Of a stretch of DNA of 64,000 nucleotides, positions 26,846 to 35,809 are shown piece after piece. The notes under the pieces are model-generated. The model was not told where the DNA came from. It made no database searches and saw only the letters and a program-made list of their open reading frames with translations. Positions within the stretch are counted from its first letter, which is position 1. Each line of letters opens with the position of its first letter. The translations under genes and the position numbers were made by a program. Source of the DNA: Flavobacterium limnosediminis JC2902 (GTDB lineage: Bacteria > Bacteroidota > Bacteroidia > Flavobacteriales > Flavobacteriaceae); contig NZ_AVGG01000001.1 in the NCBI RefSeq assembly GCF_000498535.1, positions 124,001-188,000 of the forward strand. Direction: 5' to 3'.

Positions 26846-26927
26846 GCGGGTGTGGTGAAATTGGTAGACACGCCAGACTTAGGATCTGGTGCCTCACGGT
26901 GTGTAGGTTCGAGTCCTATCACCCGCA
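26846..26927 (+). tRNA. tRNA-Leu (TAG)
   Basis: Acceptor GCGGGTG/CACCCGC, discriminator A, anticodon stem CCAGA/TCTGG with loop CTTAGGA (anticodon TAG), and a long variable arm (class II tRNA). CCA is not encoded. Confidence 0.97.
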
Positions 26928-26930
26928 CAA

Positions 26931-26959
26931 AAAGCTTCTCAAATCGGGAAGCTTTTTTT
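26931..26959 (+). terminator. Terminator after tRNA-Leu
   Basis: AAAGCTTCTC (26931-26940) pairs with GGGAAGCTTT (26946-26955) with one G-U pair, then Ts. Confidence 0.87.
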
Positions 26960-27219
26960 ATTTCCGCACGTTTCAATCCCAGTCCAGAACCTCACCTTTG
27001 ATGTTTTTCAAAAAATATTAATCCTACAAAACGACACCCGAAAAGAAAATTTAAATTAACTTTAAACTTAATAAACAATCGGAGAGAAAACAGCAGTAAA
27101 ACCAGCCGGGTTTCTTTCGACTAATAAAAGGCTCAATGAGAACTTACCACTGAATCTAAAAATATTGGATTACAGCATTCTTTCAGAAAAAGTTAAGTTG
27201 AAAATAAAAGCGTAAAAAC

Positions 27220-28062
27220 ATGCGAAAACTAATTTCACTTTTTGGACTGCAGGACTCGGACTTTAGCGACAGGAGATCAATCCTGATCAAAATAATCCTG
27301 ATTTTTCTTTTCATCCTATCGGTTTCACTCTTCATAGCAATGTTCTTTCAGGACCAATACATTTTTCGCTATGCTTCAATCCTGTCAATAGTCTGGACCA
27401 TAAGTTTAATTTTAGCGATAGTTGCAAAAAAGGGCAATGTCCGAATAGTAGCATCCCTTTACATCTCATTTTTATTGATAGCGATCATCTTTTTCTCCTG
27501 GAGTGGCGGAGGAATTAAGGCGCATGGCATAAAACTTTTACCAATTATCGTATTATTTGCCGGCTTAACAATGGGAAAAAAGGAAATTTGGATCTTCGGA
27601 ATCATTGCCTCCTTGGGAGGCCTCCTACTCGTTGTAGCCGAGCACTTTAATTTACTTTCCAGAAAAGAACCACTCGGACTTACACCCATAATACATTGGA
27701 TTTTCACGATAACCAGCATTTTTTTACTCTGCTTTCTTGAGAACTTATCTGTAGAAAAGTTACGGAAAGCCCTTCTAAAATCTCAGGAAGAACTGGAACT
27801 GAGAAAAAAATCGGAAGAAGCCTTAAAACAAAAAAACGAAAAATTAACCGAAATAGCTCAATTTCAATCACATATGGTCCGAGGACCGGTAGCCAGCATA
27901 CAGGGACTAATCAGCCTGATTAATTTTGACGACCCGAATGACGCCATAAATTCTGAAATTATCCCAAATCTGAAATCCGCCACAGAAGAACTGGATGTTG
28001 TGATCCGTCAGATTGTTCAAAAGACGAATGAAATAGACGAGGCAACAAAAAATGAAGATTAA
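27220..28062 (+). CDS. Membrane sensor with histidine-kinase-like H-box but no ATPase domain
   Basis: The 280-residue protein has about six to seven transmembrane helices (residues 21-172) and a charged coiled coil (about 178-212). A dimerisation helix follows with FQSHMVRGPVASIQGL, like the H-box FQSHEVRAPL of flavobacterial kinases; the candidate phospho-His is H218. The protein ends after the second helix of this domain at residue 280. The N, G1 and G2 boxes of the ATPase domain are absent, and the stretch up to the next gene holds no continuation. It could be a natural phosphotransfer protein or a truncated kinase. The usual Glu after the His is Met here. Confidence 0.7.
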   Translation: MRKLISLFGLQDSDFSDRRSILIKIILIFLFILSVSLFIAMFFQDQYIFRYASILSIVWTISLILAIVAKKGNVRIVASLYISFLLIAIIFFSWSGGGIKAHGIKLLPIIVLFAGLTMGKKEIWIFGIIASLGGLLLVVAEHFNLLSRKEPLGLTPIIHWIFTITSIFLLCFLENLSVEKLRKALLKSQEELELRKKSEEALKQKNEKLTEIAQFQSHMVRGPVASIQGLISLINFDDPNDAINSEIIPNLKSATEELDVVIRQIVQKTNEIDEATKNED

Positions 28063-28115
28063 AAAACAAAAAAGACATCCATAAAAGCCAGATTGCAAGA
28101 CGTACTGACAGCCTT

Positions 28116-28589
28116 TTATTTCAACGGACGAAGCGTATTGCTATAGGTTATCACATAAGGATTTCCCAGTCGCGAAGCATCTTTCATCACATAAATAAAT
28201 TTGTACTTATTCGCGTTTGCCGCATCAATTACAACTTCCACTTTACTTATATCATCGGTGATTTTTGTATCAACCGTATTATTAATAGTGATATACCCCG
28301 CAATTCCCGTACTCAGATTACTGATCGGAATTCCAGAATACAGCGATTTCTTTTCATTGGCAACTGTAACCTTTCCGCCTTTAAAGCCTTTGGTCAGAAT
28401 TAAAACCGATGCCGATGCGTCATTCGCTTTCATTTCCGACAGGAACTTCTTTTTAGCCGTAGCGGATACCGATCTAAAATCATCACGATACTGAACAGCA
28501 GGTTCATTTTTCTCTTCCGCAACACGTTTTTTAGACGAACAACCCACCGTAAAAAGCACCATCATTAATATAACAAACACATTTTTCAT
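28116..28589 (-). CDS. Uncharacterised lipoprotein
   Basis: The 157-residue protein has a lipoprotein signal (MMVLFTVGC, Cys17), a charged tether (SSKKRVAEEKNEP) and a beta-rich domain (ASVLILTKGFKGGKVTVAN, DISKVEVVIDAANANKYKFIYVM). No catalytic motif or named family is recognised. It is convergent with the kinase-like gene. Confidence 0.65.
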   Translation of the reverse strand: MKNVFVILMMVLFTVGCSSKKRVAEEKNEPAVQYRDDFRSVSATAKKKFLSEMKANDASASVLILTKGFKGGKVTVANEKKSLYSGIPISNLSTGIAGYITINNTVDTKITDDISKVEVVIDAANANKYKFIYVMKDASRLGNPYVITYSNTLRPLK

Positions 28590-28677
28590 ATTCTCTCAGC
28601 ATTAATCCTATTCTATTTAACGAACCACTGCCCAATCTATTATATCTTTGCATAGTTAAATAAACGTCAAAGTTTTT

Positions 28678-29358
28678 ATGGTGCAGAAAATCGGACATCG
28701 CGGGGCAAAAGGATACATACCTGAAAACACGTTGGAATCTTTCCAGAAAGCACTGGATTTGGGCGTTGACGGAATCGAACTTGATGTTCACGTATGCGCT
28801 TCGGGCGAATTGGTGGTTTTTCACGATTTTACTGTTGACCGTGTAACCAATGGTTCCGGAGAAGTTGACAAACTGACATTATCCGAACTGAAAACACTAA
28901 AAATTGCCGGCGAATTACAAATTCCCACATTAGCTGAAGTTTTCGATTTAATCAACCGGAAATGCTGGATTAATGTCGAATTAAAAGGGCACGATACCGC
29001 ACAACCCACGTGCGAACTGATTGAAAAATACGTTACCAAAAAAGGCTGGACATATGAAGACTTCATCGTTTCCAGTTTCCAGAAAGACGAATTGGAAAAA
29101 ACCCGGGCACACAATCCTAAAATCCGATTAGCAACGTTGTCTCAAGCCAGTGTGGAACAAGCTTTGGAATGGGCCGACGAACTTTCCGCCTACGCCATAC
29201 ATCCGCATTTTTCCCTGCTTACCGACGACAATATTCACGAAGCAAAAAAGAAAGGCTACAAAATCAACGTGTGGACCGTGAATCATTACGAAGACATTCA
29301 GCGGTTGGAAGCGCACATCATAGACGGAATTATTTCCGATTTTCCCGACAGATTATGA
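28678..29358 (+). CDS. Glycerophosphodiester phosphodiesterase
   Basis: The 226-residue enzyme begins MVQKIGHRGAKGYIPENTLESF and has GIELDVHVCASGELVVFHDFTVDR. His, Glu and Asp in these segments form the GDPD active site. It hydrolyses glycerophosphodiesters to glycerol-3-phosphate and an alcohol. It lacks a signal peptide, so a cytoplasmic UgpQ-like role is likely. TATCTTTG at 28643-28650 fits the -7 promoter element. The stop overlaps the next gene's start as ATGA (29355-29358), so translation of the flavoprotein is probably coupled. Confidence 0.93.
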   Translation: MVQKIGHRGAKGYIPENTLESFQKALDLGVDGIELDVHVCASGELVVFHDFTVDRVTNGSGEVDKLTLSELKTLKIAGELQIPTLAEVFDLINRKCWINVELKGHDTAQPTCELIEKYVTKKGWTYEDFIVSSFQKDELEKTRAHNPKIRLATLSQASVEQALEWADELSAYAIHPHFSLLTDDNIHEAKKKGYKINVWTVNHYEDIQRLEAHIIDGIISDFPDRL

Positions 29359-30572
29359 TCTCAAATTACGACATACTTATTATAGGCGGTGGTGCGGCCG
29401 GGTTTTTCACTGCCATAAATATCGCGGAAACCAATCCGAAATTAAAAATCGTCATTCTCGAACGCGGAAAGGAAGTCCTTACCAAGGTGAAAATTTCCGG
29501 TGGCGGACGCTGTAATGTTACTCACGCCTGTTTCATTCCGAATGATCTGGTGAAGTTTTATCCGAGAGGCGAAAAAGAACTGAAAGGTCCGTTTCATCAG
29601 TTTTGTTCCGGCGACACAATCGAGTGGTTTGAAAAACACGGTGTGGAACTCAAAATCGAAGAAGACGGAAGAATGTTTCCGGTATCCGATAGTTCACAAA
29701 CCATTATTGACTGTTTTTTATCGGCTACAAAGAAATCAGGAATTGACATCCTAACGGGCCAAAGCGTACAATCACTTTTTAAAGGCGACGGATATTGGAA
29801 AGTGGACACCAACCAGCAATCGTTCAAATGTGACACTCTGGTAATGGCGACAGGAAGCAATCCAAAAATATGGGAACTGATGGAATCGTTAGGACACACC
29901 ATCGAAGCACCGGTTCCGTCGTTATTCACCTTCAACATAAAAGATGCCCGAATTAAAGATCTGATGGGACTATCTGCCATTACCTCCGTAAAGGTAAAAG
30001 ATTCCAAACTGAAAGCCTCCGGACCTCTGTTGATAACCCATTGGGGAATGAGCGGACCCGGAATCTTACGACTTTCAGCATGGGGAGCCCGTGAATTGGC
30101 CGCCAAAAACTATCAATTCACCCTTCAGGTTAACTGGCTTAACGATACCGATTTTGAAGAAACATTGGACATCCTAAAAAACCTGAAGGAAGAAAACGCT
30201 AAGAAACTAATCATGAAATTCTGCCCGTTCGAGTTTCCGAAACGTCTTTGGGAAAGCCTGGTTTTCGCATCGGGAATTTCCGCCGAAACCAAATGGACCG
30301 ATCTTTCCAAAAAACAACTGACCGCTTTAGCGAATCAGCTCACCAACGGACAGTTTCAGGTAAACGGAAAAAGCACTTTTAAGGAAGAGTTCGTTACCGC
30401 GGGAGGCATTAATCTGAAAGAAATCGACTTTAAAACCATGCAAAGCAAATTACACGACAACCTGTACTTTGCCGGAGAAATTTTGAATATTGATGCCATT
30501 ACAGGCGGTTTCAATTTTCAGAACGCGTGGACCGGAGGTTTTTTGGCAGCAAGAGCTATTACTGAAAAATAA
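29355..30572 (+). CDS. BaiN-type NAD(P)/FAD-dependent oxidoreductase
   Basis: The 405-residue protein begins MISNYDILIIGGGAAGFFTAIN, a Rossmann GxGxxG for FAD. It continues with KVKISGGGRCNVTHA, a hallmark of the BaiN/HI0933 (YhiN) family, and ends with FAGEILNIDAITGGFNFQNAWTGG. Members are flavoproteins of uncertain substrate; BaiN itself takes part in bile-acid dehydroxylation. I take ATG 29355 because it overlaps the GDPD stop and gives the family's usual start. The long open stretch upstream is only a shadow of GDPD. Confidence 0.9.
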   Translation: MISNYDILIIGGGAAGFFTAINIAETNPKLKIVILERGKEVLTKVKISGGGRCNVTHACFIPNDLVKFYPRGEKELKGPFHQFCSGDTIEWFEKHGVELKIEEDGRMFPVSDSSQTIIDCFLSATKKSGIDILTGQSVQSLFKGDGYWKVDTNQQSFKCDTLVMATGSNPKIWELMESLGHTIEAPVPSLFTFNIKDARIKDLMGLSAITSVKVKDSKLKASGPLLITHWGMSGPGILRLSAWGARELAAKNYQFTLQVNWLNDTDFEETLDILKNLKEENAKKLIMKFCPFEFPKRLWESLVFASGISAETKWTDLSKKQLTALANQLTNGQFQVNGKSTFKEEFVTAGGINLKEIDFKTMQSKLHDNLYFAGEILNIDAITGGFNFQNAWTGGFLAARAITEK

Positions 30573-30580
30573 ATCATGCG

Positions 30581-31105
30581 TCATTCCAGCTCCAAGCCAC
30601 CCTGAAGCGATTCCTGCCATACTTTTAAGTCACGCCATTTTCCTTCGTAAGCCAATCGAGCCTGGCGTGGCCAAGTCGAAGGGTTATGCAGCGCAAATTG
30701 TCCTCCCGCCTTATTTAGAATTTCATTACAGCGGTCTACCGACATTTCGGCGAAACTTTTCCAGGTCTGAATACCGGAGGTTTTAAACAACTGCTCGATT
30801 TTCGGGCCGATGCCTTCAATTACTTTCAGGTCATTTTCCTCCACTTCCCTGCCTAAAACCGACGACGCCAAATCATGATCGAATTCATGATATTCGGGAG
30901 GCTCCGCAGTGAATCCCAAAACATGACTGCCCGAAGCGATCTTGGCTTTCAGGACTTCCATCTCCGAAGAAAGTACGGCTATTTTTCTTTTGTATTTTTC
31001 AACTTCGGAAGTCTTTTCCAAATTTGAACCTGATGACGATTTCCCAATGATGTAGCCTAACAAAACCCCTATTAAGCCTACAACCAGAACAACTACTGAA
31101 CCCAT
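30581..31105 (-). CDS. Membrane-anchored helix-hairpin-helix protein
   Basis: The 174-residue protein has an N-terminal transmembrane helix (VVVLVVGLIGVLLGYIIGK) and a short coiled coil (about 32-57). An HhH-like domain follows with NDLKVIEGIGPKIEQLFKTSGIQTWKSFAEM at about 92-122, the 'LxxIxGIGPxxxxxLxxxGI' pattern of DNA-binding or protein-binding hairpins. The tail QFALHNPSTWPRQARLAYEGKWRDL recurs in this family. It may tether DNA or another partner to the membrane; the function is not known. Confidence 0.77.
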   Translation of the reverse strand: MGSVVVLVVGLIGVLLGYIIGKSSSGSNLEKTSEVEKYKRKIAVLSSEMEVLKAKIASGSHVLGFTAEPPEYHEFDHDLASSVLGREVEENDLKVIEGIGPKIEQLFKTSGIQTWKSFAEMSVDRCNEILNKAGGQFALHNPSTWPRQARLAYEGKWRDLKVWQESLQGGLELE

Positions 31106-31296
31106 ATCTCCACATTTTTAAGTTGACCACAAAGCTTTTTTTACCATATATCAGGCACAAAAAAGAATCCTGAAACCACAGATAACCTAAGTTTAAGAAG
31201 CTATTTTGGGTAACCGTAAAGTTAACCATAAAAGGAATTACCGAATGTTTAAAAACGGTGGTAATAGATGAAAAGTAAAAAAAAACGATGAAAAAA

Positions 31297-31773
31297 CTAA
31301 CGGTTTAACCAGAAGATGGCGGCATTCAGCACCGTTGCAAAACCAACCCATGCAAGGTAGGGCAGCAGTAGCATACCGGCAATTTTATCCACTTTTTTAA
31401 AAACCACATACGTTTCGAAAATCATCAGCAACAAAACGACAATTTCGACCAGAGCCAACAACGGATTGTGCAATCCAAAGAACAGATACGACCATAAAAA
31501 ATTCAGCACCAACTGTATGGCAAAAAACTGTAATCCCTTGCGGACATTGATCCGATCCGACTCAATTCGGTTCCAAACCAAACCGGCCGCCACGCCCATC
31601 ATGACAAAAAGGGTTGACCAGACCGGAGCAAAAACCCAATTGGGCGGATTAAAACCCGGTTTTACTAAGGTAGGATACCAAACCTCAATACTGTTGCGTG
31701 TTATGATTCCTGAGAAATAACCAATACACAAACAGGTAACAACAACGGTAAGGATTCGGGTAATTTTTTGCAT
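31297..31773 (-). CDS. tspO: TspO/MBR family protein
   Basis: The 158-residue protein has five hydrophobic helices and the family signatures WYPTLVKPGFNPPNWVFAPVWSTLF and LVLNFLWSYLFFG. TspO proteins bind porphyrins and sterols and act in stress response or tetrapyrrole homeostasis. It is minus-strand, with 105 nt between its start and the divergent isoprenoid cluster. Whether the two are coregulated is not visible. Confidence 0.93.
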   Translation of the reverse strand: MQKITRILTVVVTCLCIGYFSGIITRNSIEVWYPTLVKPGFNPPNWVFAPVWSTLFVMMGVAAGLVWNRIESDRINVRKGLQFFAIQLVLNFLWSYLFFGLHNPLLALVEIVVLLLMIFETYVVFKKVDKIAGMLLLPYLAWVGFATVLNAAIFWLNR

Positions 31774-31878
31774 CTGATTAATTTATAGTTTCCAAAAATA
31801 GGAAAAAACCACAGAATCCAAAGCACTTTAGCAACGAACTAACTAAAAATGTATCTTTGCTTAAATTTTTCTAGTTTT

Positions 31879-32964
31879 ATGGTTTCCGAAAAGGATTTTA
31901 TCCAAAATAATTATACGATTTCCGTTGAAGGCGGCAATTTCGAATGGAGTGCACCCAGCAACATCGCCCTGGTAAAATATTGGGGTAAAAAAGACAACCA
32001 GATTCCGGCGAATCCTTCCATCAGTTTTACACTGAACAATTGCAAGACGATCACCAAAATGGCTTTTACCAAAAAAGAAAACAATGGTCATTTTTCGTTC
32101 GATTTACTGTTTGAAGGACAGCCCAAAGAAGATTTCAAACCGAAAATCCAAAAATTTTTCGAACGCATTTTCGACTATTGCCCCTATCTGAAAGATTTTC
32201 ATTTTACGATTGATACGCAAAATACTTTTCCGCACAGTTCGGGCATAGCCTCTTCCGCCTCGGGAATGGCTGCTTTGGCGATGAACATCATGAGTATGGA
32301 AAAGCTGTTGAATCCGACAATTTCAGAAGACTACTTCAACAAAAAAGCTTCTTTTCTGGCCCGATTGGGGTCCGGTAGCGCTTGCCGAAGCGTAAAAGGA
32401 AGCGTAGTGGTTTGGGGAAATCATACTGAAATTCCAGAAAGTTCCGATTTGTTCGGAGTGGAATTCCCATCCACAATTCACGAAAATTTCAGAAACTATC
32501 AGGACACGATTTTATTGGTGGACAAAGGCGAAAAACAGGTTTCCAGCACGGTCGGACACGATCTGATGTTCGGACATCCGTTTGCGGAACAGCGTTTTTC
32601 TCAGGCACATCACAATTTATCGGCCATAAAAAACGTTCTGGAACGCGGTGATGTGGAACAATTCATCAAAATCGTGGAAAGTGAAGCCTTGACGCTGCAC
32701 GCCATGATGATGACTTCGATGCCGTATTTCATCTTAATGAAACCGAACACATTGGAAATCATCAATAAAATCTGGAAATTCAGATCCGAAACACAAACAC
32801 CGGTATGCTTTACGCTTGACGCCGGGGCGAATGTTCACGTACTGTATCCGGAAAACGTTAAAGAACAAGTTTTGCAATTTATTAAGAACGAATTGATTGG
32901 CTATTGTCAAAATGGTCAGTACATTTGTGACGAAATTGGCAAAGGCGCCGTGAATCGTAATTGA
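31879..32964 (+). CDS. mvaD: Diphosphomevalonate decarboxylase
   Basis: This 361-residue GHMP enzyme converts mevalonate diphosphate to isopentenyl diphosphate with ATP. It has SAPSNIALVKYWGKKDNQIPANPSISFTL, PHSSGIASSASGMAALA (ATP loop) and RLGSGSACRSVKGS, then LDAGANVHVLY near the end. I chose ATG 31879; an upstream start at 31849 would lie inside the likely promoter TATCTTTG (31852-31859). Mevalonate kinase and a UbiA prenyltransferase follow on the same strand. Confidence 0.93.
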   Translation: MVSEKDFIQNNYTISVEGGNFEWSAPSNIALVKYWGKKDNQIPANPSISFTLNNCKTITKMAFTKKENNGHFSFDLLFEGQPKEDFKPKIQKFFERIFDYCPYLKDFHFTIDTQNTFPHSSGIASSASGMAALAMNIMSMEKLLNPTISEDYFNKKASFLARLGSGSACRSVKGSVVVWGNHTEIPESSDLFGVEFPSTIHENFRNYQDTILLVDKGEKQVSSTVGHDLMFGHPFAEQRFSQAHHNLSAIKNVLERGDVEQFIKIVESEALTLHAMMMTSMPYFILMKPNTLEIINKIWKFRSETQTPVCFTLDAGANVHVLYPENVKEQVLQFIKNELIGYCQNGQYICDEIGKGAVNRN

Positions 32965-33016
32965 TTTTTCACTACATTTACTTCGCTTTAATTGAAGTTA
33001 AAACAAAAAGCAGCAT

Positions 33017-33955
33017 ATGAAAGGACCGCTTTTCTACTCAAAAATATTACTCTTCGGAGAATACGGAATTATCAAAGATTCCAAAGGCTTATCTATCCCT
33101 TATAATTTTTACAATGGCGCTTTGAAAGTGGATGAAAACCCATCGGAAGAAGCTGTAAAATCCAATGCAAGTTTAAAGCGATTTGTATCCCATCTGGAAA
33201 ACCTGCAAACCGAACAGCCTGAGTTGGTGACTTTCAATTTAGAAGTTTTAAAAACCGATGTGGAGCGTGGCATGTATTTCGACTCCAGTATTCCGCAAGG
33301 GTACGGCGTGGGAAGCAGCGGTGCTTTGGTTGCGGCGATTTACGATAAATACGCGAACAACAAAATCACGGTTCTGGAAAACCTGACCCGTGAAAAATTA
33401 TTGCAGTTAAAAGCCATTTTTTCGCAGATGGAATCGTTTTTCCACGGAAAAAGCTCCGGTCTGGATCCGCTAAACAGCTATTTGAGTTTACCGATTTTAA
33501 TCAATTCCAAAGACAATATCGAACCGACAGGCATTCCTTCACAGAGTACGGAAGGGAAAGGCGCGGTTTTCTTAATTGACTCAGGCATTGTAGGCGAAAC
33601 GGCTCCGATGGTAAGTATCTTCATGGAGAATTTAAAAGAAGAAGGATTCCGAAAAATGCTGAAGTCCCAATTCATCAAACATACCGACGCCTGCGTGGAA
33701 AACTTCCTGCATGGCGACATGAAATCCCTTTTTGAAAACACCAAAAAGCTTTCCAAAGTGGTTTTGAATAATTTCAAACCGATGATTCCGGAACAATTCC
33801 ACCAGGTTTGGCAAAAAGGAATCGACACTAACGATTATTACCTGAAACTTTGCGGTTCCGGTGGTGGCGGTTATATCTTAGGATTTACCCAGGATCTGGA
33901 AAAAGCAAAAAATGCGTTGAAAGACTATAAATTGGAAGTGGTGTATCAGTTTTAG
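33017..33955 (+). CDS. Mevalonate kinase-like GHMP kinase
   Basis: The 312-residue protein begins MKGPLFYSKILLFGEYGII and has IPQGYGVGSSGALVAAIYD, the GHMP ATP-binding loop, and KLCGSGGGGYILGFTQD near the C-terminus. In Bacteroidota this gene between mvaD and ubiA is annotated mevalonate kinase. It may also cover phosphomevalonate kinase, which I do not see here. It follows mvaD by 52 nt, so an operon is likely. Confidence 0.87.
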   Translation: MKGPLFYSKILLFGEYGIIKDSKGLSIPYNFYNGALKVDENPSEEAVKSNASLKRFVSHLENLQTEQPELVTFNLEVLKTDVERGMYFDSSIPQGYGVGSSGALVAAIYDKYANNKITVLENLTREKLLQLKAIFSQMESFFHGKSSGLDPLNSYLSLPILINSKDNIEPTGIPSQSTEGKGAVFLIDSGIVGETAPMVSIFMENLKEEGFRKMLKSQFIKHTDACVENFLHGDMKSLFENTKKLSKVVLNNFKPMIPEQFHQVWQKGIDTNDYYLKLCGSGGGGYILGFTQDLEKAKNALKDYKLEVVYQF

Positions 33956-34014
33956 GTTTTCTTACGACAACTTAAGACTTTCGATTTTACGACTTTCAAC
34001 TTCAGCCTATAATC

Positions 34015-34932
34015 ATGCTCACACGAAAAACAAAAATACTACTGATGAAAGTCCTCAGTCTGTTTTCTGTGGTGCGTGGCTATAACATTCCCATTATTGT
34101 CATAGCGCAGTACTTATCGTCAATTTTCATCTTGGCTCCCGAAAAAAGAGCTTTGGATGTCATACTCGATTGGCGCCTTTTCATTATCGTATTCGTTTCA
34201 ACCCTAACGATTGCCTCCGGGTACATCATCAATAATTTTTACGATTCCGAAAAAGATTTAATCAACCGACCGAACAAATCGATGTTGGATCGTTTGGTGA
34301 GCCAGAAAACAAAACTCAACGTATATTTCGGACTGAACTTTCTGGCAACAGCTCTCGCCTTTATCATTTCATGGCGCGCTGCCTTGTTTTTTTCGGCCTA
34401 TATTTTCCTGATTTGGTTCTATTCCCACAAACTCAAAAAATACCCCATCATCGGAAATCTGACGGCTTCATTGCTTGCTGTACTTCCTTTCTTCGGTATT
34501 TTGCTGTATTTCAAGAATTTTTATCATGTGATTTTCGCTCACGCCACATTTTTGTTCCTGCTGATTTTAATACGCGAAATGATCAAAGATCTGGAAAACA
34601 TAAAAGGGGACGTAGCCAACGATTACCAAACCATTCCGGTGCGTTTCGGCGAAAAAACCTCCAAACAGATTATCACTTTTCTGACCGTTTCAACAGTACT
34701 TCCGGTCTATATTCTGATTGACAGATACGACGTGGGCTACATGGACATTTACTTTTACATCAGCCTGATTGTCCTGATCTTTTTCCTGCTAAAACTCTGG
34801 AAATCAAAAACACACAGCGAATACATTCAGTTGCATAACTCATTGAAATTACTCATTGTGGCCGGTGTCTTTTCCATTGTTTTAATCGACCCATCGGTTT
34901 TGGTGAACGGGAGAGCCCTTTTAAAAATATAA
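34015..34932 (+). CDS. UbiA-family prenyltransferase (GGGP geranylgeranyltransferase-like)
   Basis: The 305-residue protein has about eight transmembrane helices and the two Asp-rich UbiA motifs: INNFYDSEKDLINRPNK (residues about 77-93, NxxDxxxD) and MIKDLENIKGD. These bind Mg and prenyl diphosphate. Its place after mevalonate kinase fits use of geranylgeranyl diphosphate, and flavobacterial proteins of this type are annotated as geranylgeranylglycerol-phosphate geranylgeranyltransferase. The true acceptor in bacteria is uncertain. The 59 nt before it hold imperfect repeats of a GACTTTC-like unit. Confidence 0.83.
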   Translation: MLTRKTKILLMKVLSLFSVVRGYNIPIIVIAQYLSSIFILAPEKRALDVILDWRLFIIVFVSTLTIASGYIINNFYDSEKDLINRPNKSMLDRLVSQKTKLNVYFGLNFLATALAFIISWRAALFFSAYIFLIWFYSHKLKKYPIIGNLTASLLAVLPFFGILLYFKNFYHVIFAHATFLFLLILIREMIKDLENIKGDVANDYQTIPVRFGEKTSKQIITFLTVSTVLPVYILIDRYDVGYMDIYFYISLIVLIFFLLKLWKSKTHSEYIQLHNSLKLLIVAGVFSIVLIDPSVLVNGRALLKI

Positions 34933-34934
34933 CC

Positions 34935-35747
34935 ATGAAACACTTTTACTGCTTAATTTTACTGCTGTCTGTTTCCGTCAATTACGCACAACAGGACAAA
35001 TCCGCTATGGATAAAAAAAAGGCACAGGAAGCAATCATCAAAGAGCATTTAACCGATTGTGCAGTAAAATACAATTACACCTTTCAGATGGCCGAATGGC
35101 AAGCCTGCCTGGACGCCGGTTTAAAAAAAGACAGTACGATTGCCTACTTATGGCAGCAAAAAGCGATGCCGTATTTCAAAGCCAGAAAATATGAAGTGGG
35201 AATGGTCTTTATAGACAAAGCAGTTACCTATGATGCAGAACGATGGCAACCCTACAGGGCTTTCATCAAGTGTATTTTCGCCAAAACCTACAAAGACGCC
35301 ATTGCTGATTTTGAAGACTGCAAGAAAAAATTCGGTAACAATTATGTTATGGATCACACCTACGATTTTTACATCGCATTGTGTTATCTGCAACTGAACG
35401 AATTTAAAAAAGCAGAAATACTGCTTCAAAACTACGTAGATACCACCTTGAAAAAAAATGGCGAAGATTGGGTACACCACACCGCATTGTTTTATTTAGG
35501 GATTTCGATGTACGAGCAACAACGATGGTCGGATGCCATAACCGTATTTGACCGCTCTTTAGCCAAGTACAAGAACTACTCCGACGTTAAATATTATAAA
35601 GGAATTTGCCTTTACAGATTAGGAAAAACAGAAGAATCCGACGCAATTATGAAGGAATCCAAAGCCGATTACGAGCTGGGTTACAAAATCAACGAAGACA
35701 ATGTGGTTTATGAAATGTACCCTTATCAGGTAAGGCGAAAAAAATAA
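34935..35747 (+). CDS. Periplasmic tetratricopeptide-repeat protein
   Basis: The 270-residue protein has a signal peptide (MKHFYCLILLLSVSVNYAQ) and TPR-like helical pairs. Examples are AWQACLDAGLKKDSTIAYLWQQKAMPYFKARKYEVGMVFIDKAV and ALFYLGISMYEQQRWSDAITVFDRSL. It begins 2 nt after the UbiA stop, so it belongs to the isoprenoid operon. Its partner is unknown. Confidence 0.82.
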   Translation: MKHFYCLILLLSVSVNYAQQDKSAMDKKKAQEAIIKEHLTDCAVKYNYTFQMAEWQACLDAGLKKDSTIAYLWQQKAMPYFKARKYEVGMVFIDKAVTYDAERWQPYRAFIKCIFAKTYKDAIADFEDCKKKFGNNYVMDHTYDFYIALCYLQLNEFKKAEILLQNYVDTTLKKNGEDWVHHTALFYLGISMYEQQRWSDAITVFDRSLAKYKNYSDVKYYKGICLYRLGKTEESDAIMKESKADYELGYKINEDNVVYEMYPYQVRRKK

Positions 35748-35809
35748 CTAACAACTCCCTCATCCAATATCAATTAAAGAAACACTATCTTTGCAGAAAT
35801 TACAATGAA

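Noticed and set aside
29169..29354. Upstream extension of the BaiN-type gene
   Set aside because: It is an Arg/His-rich shadow of the GDPD gene in another frame. The ATGA overlap at 29355 gives the natural start.
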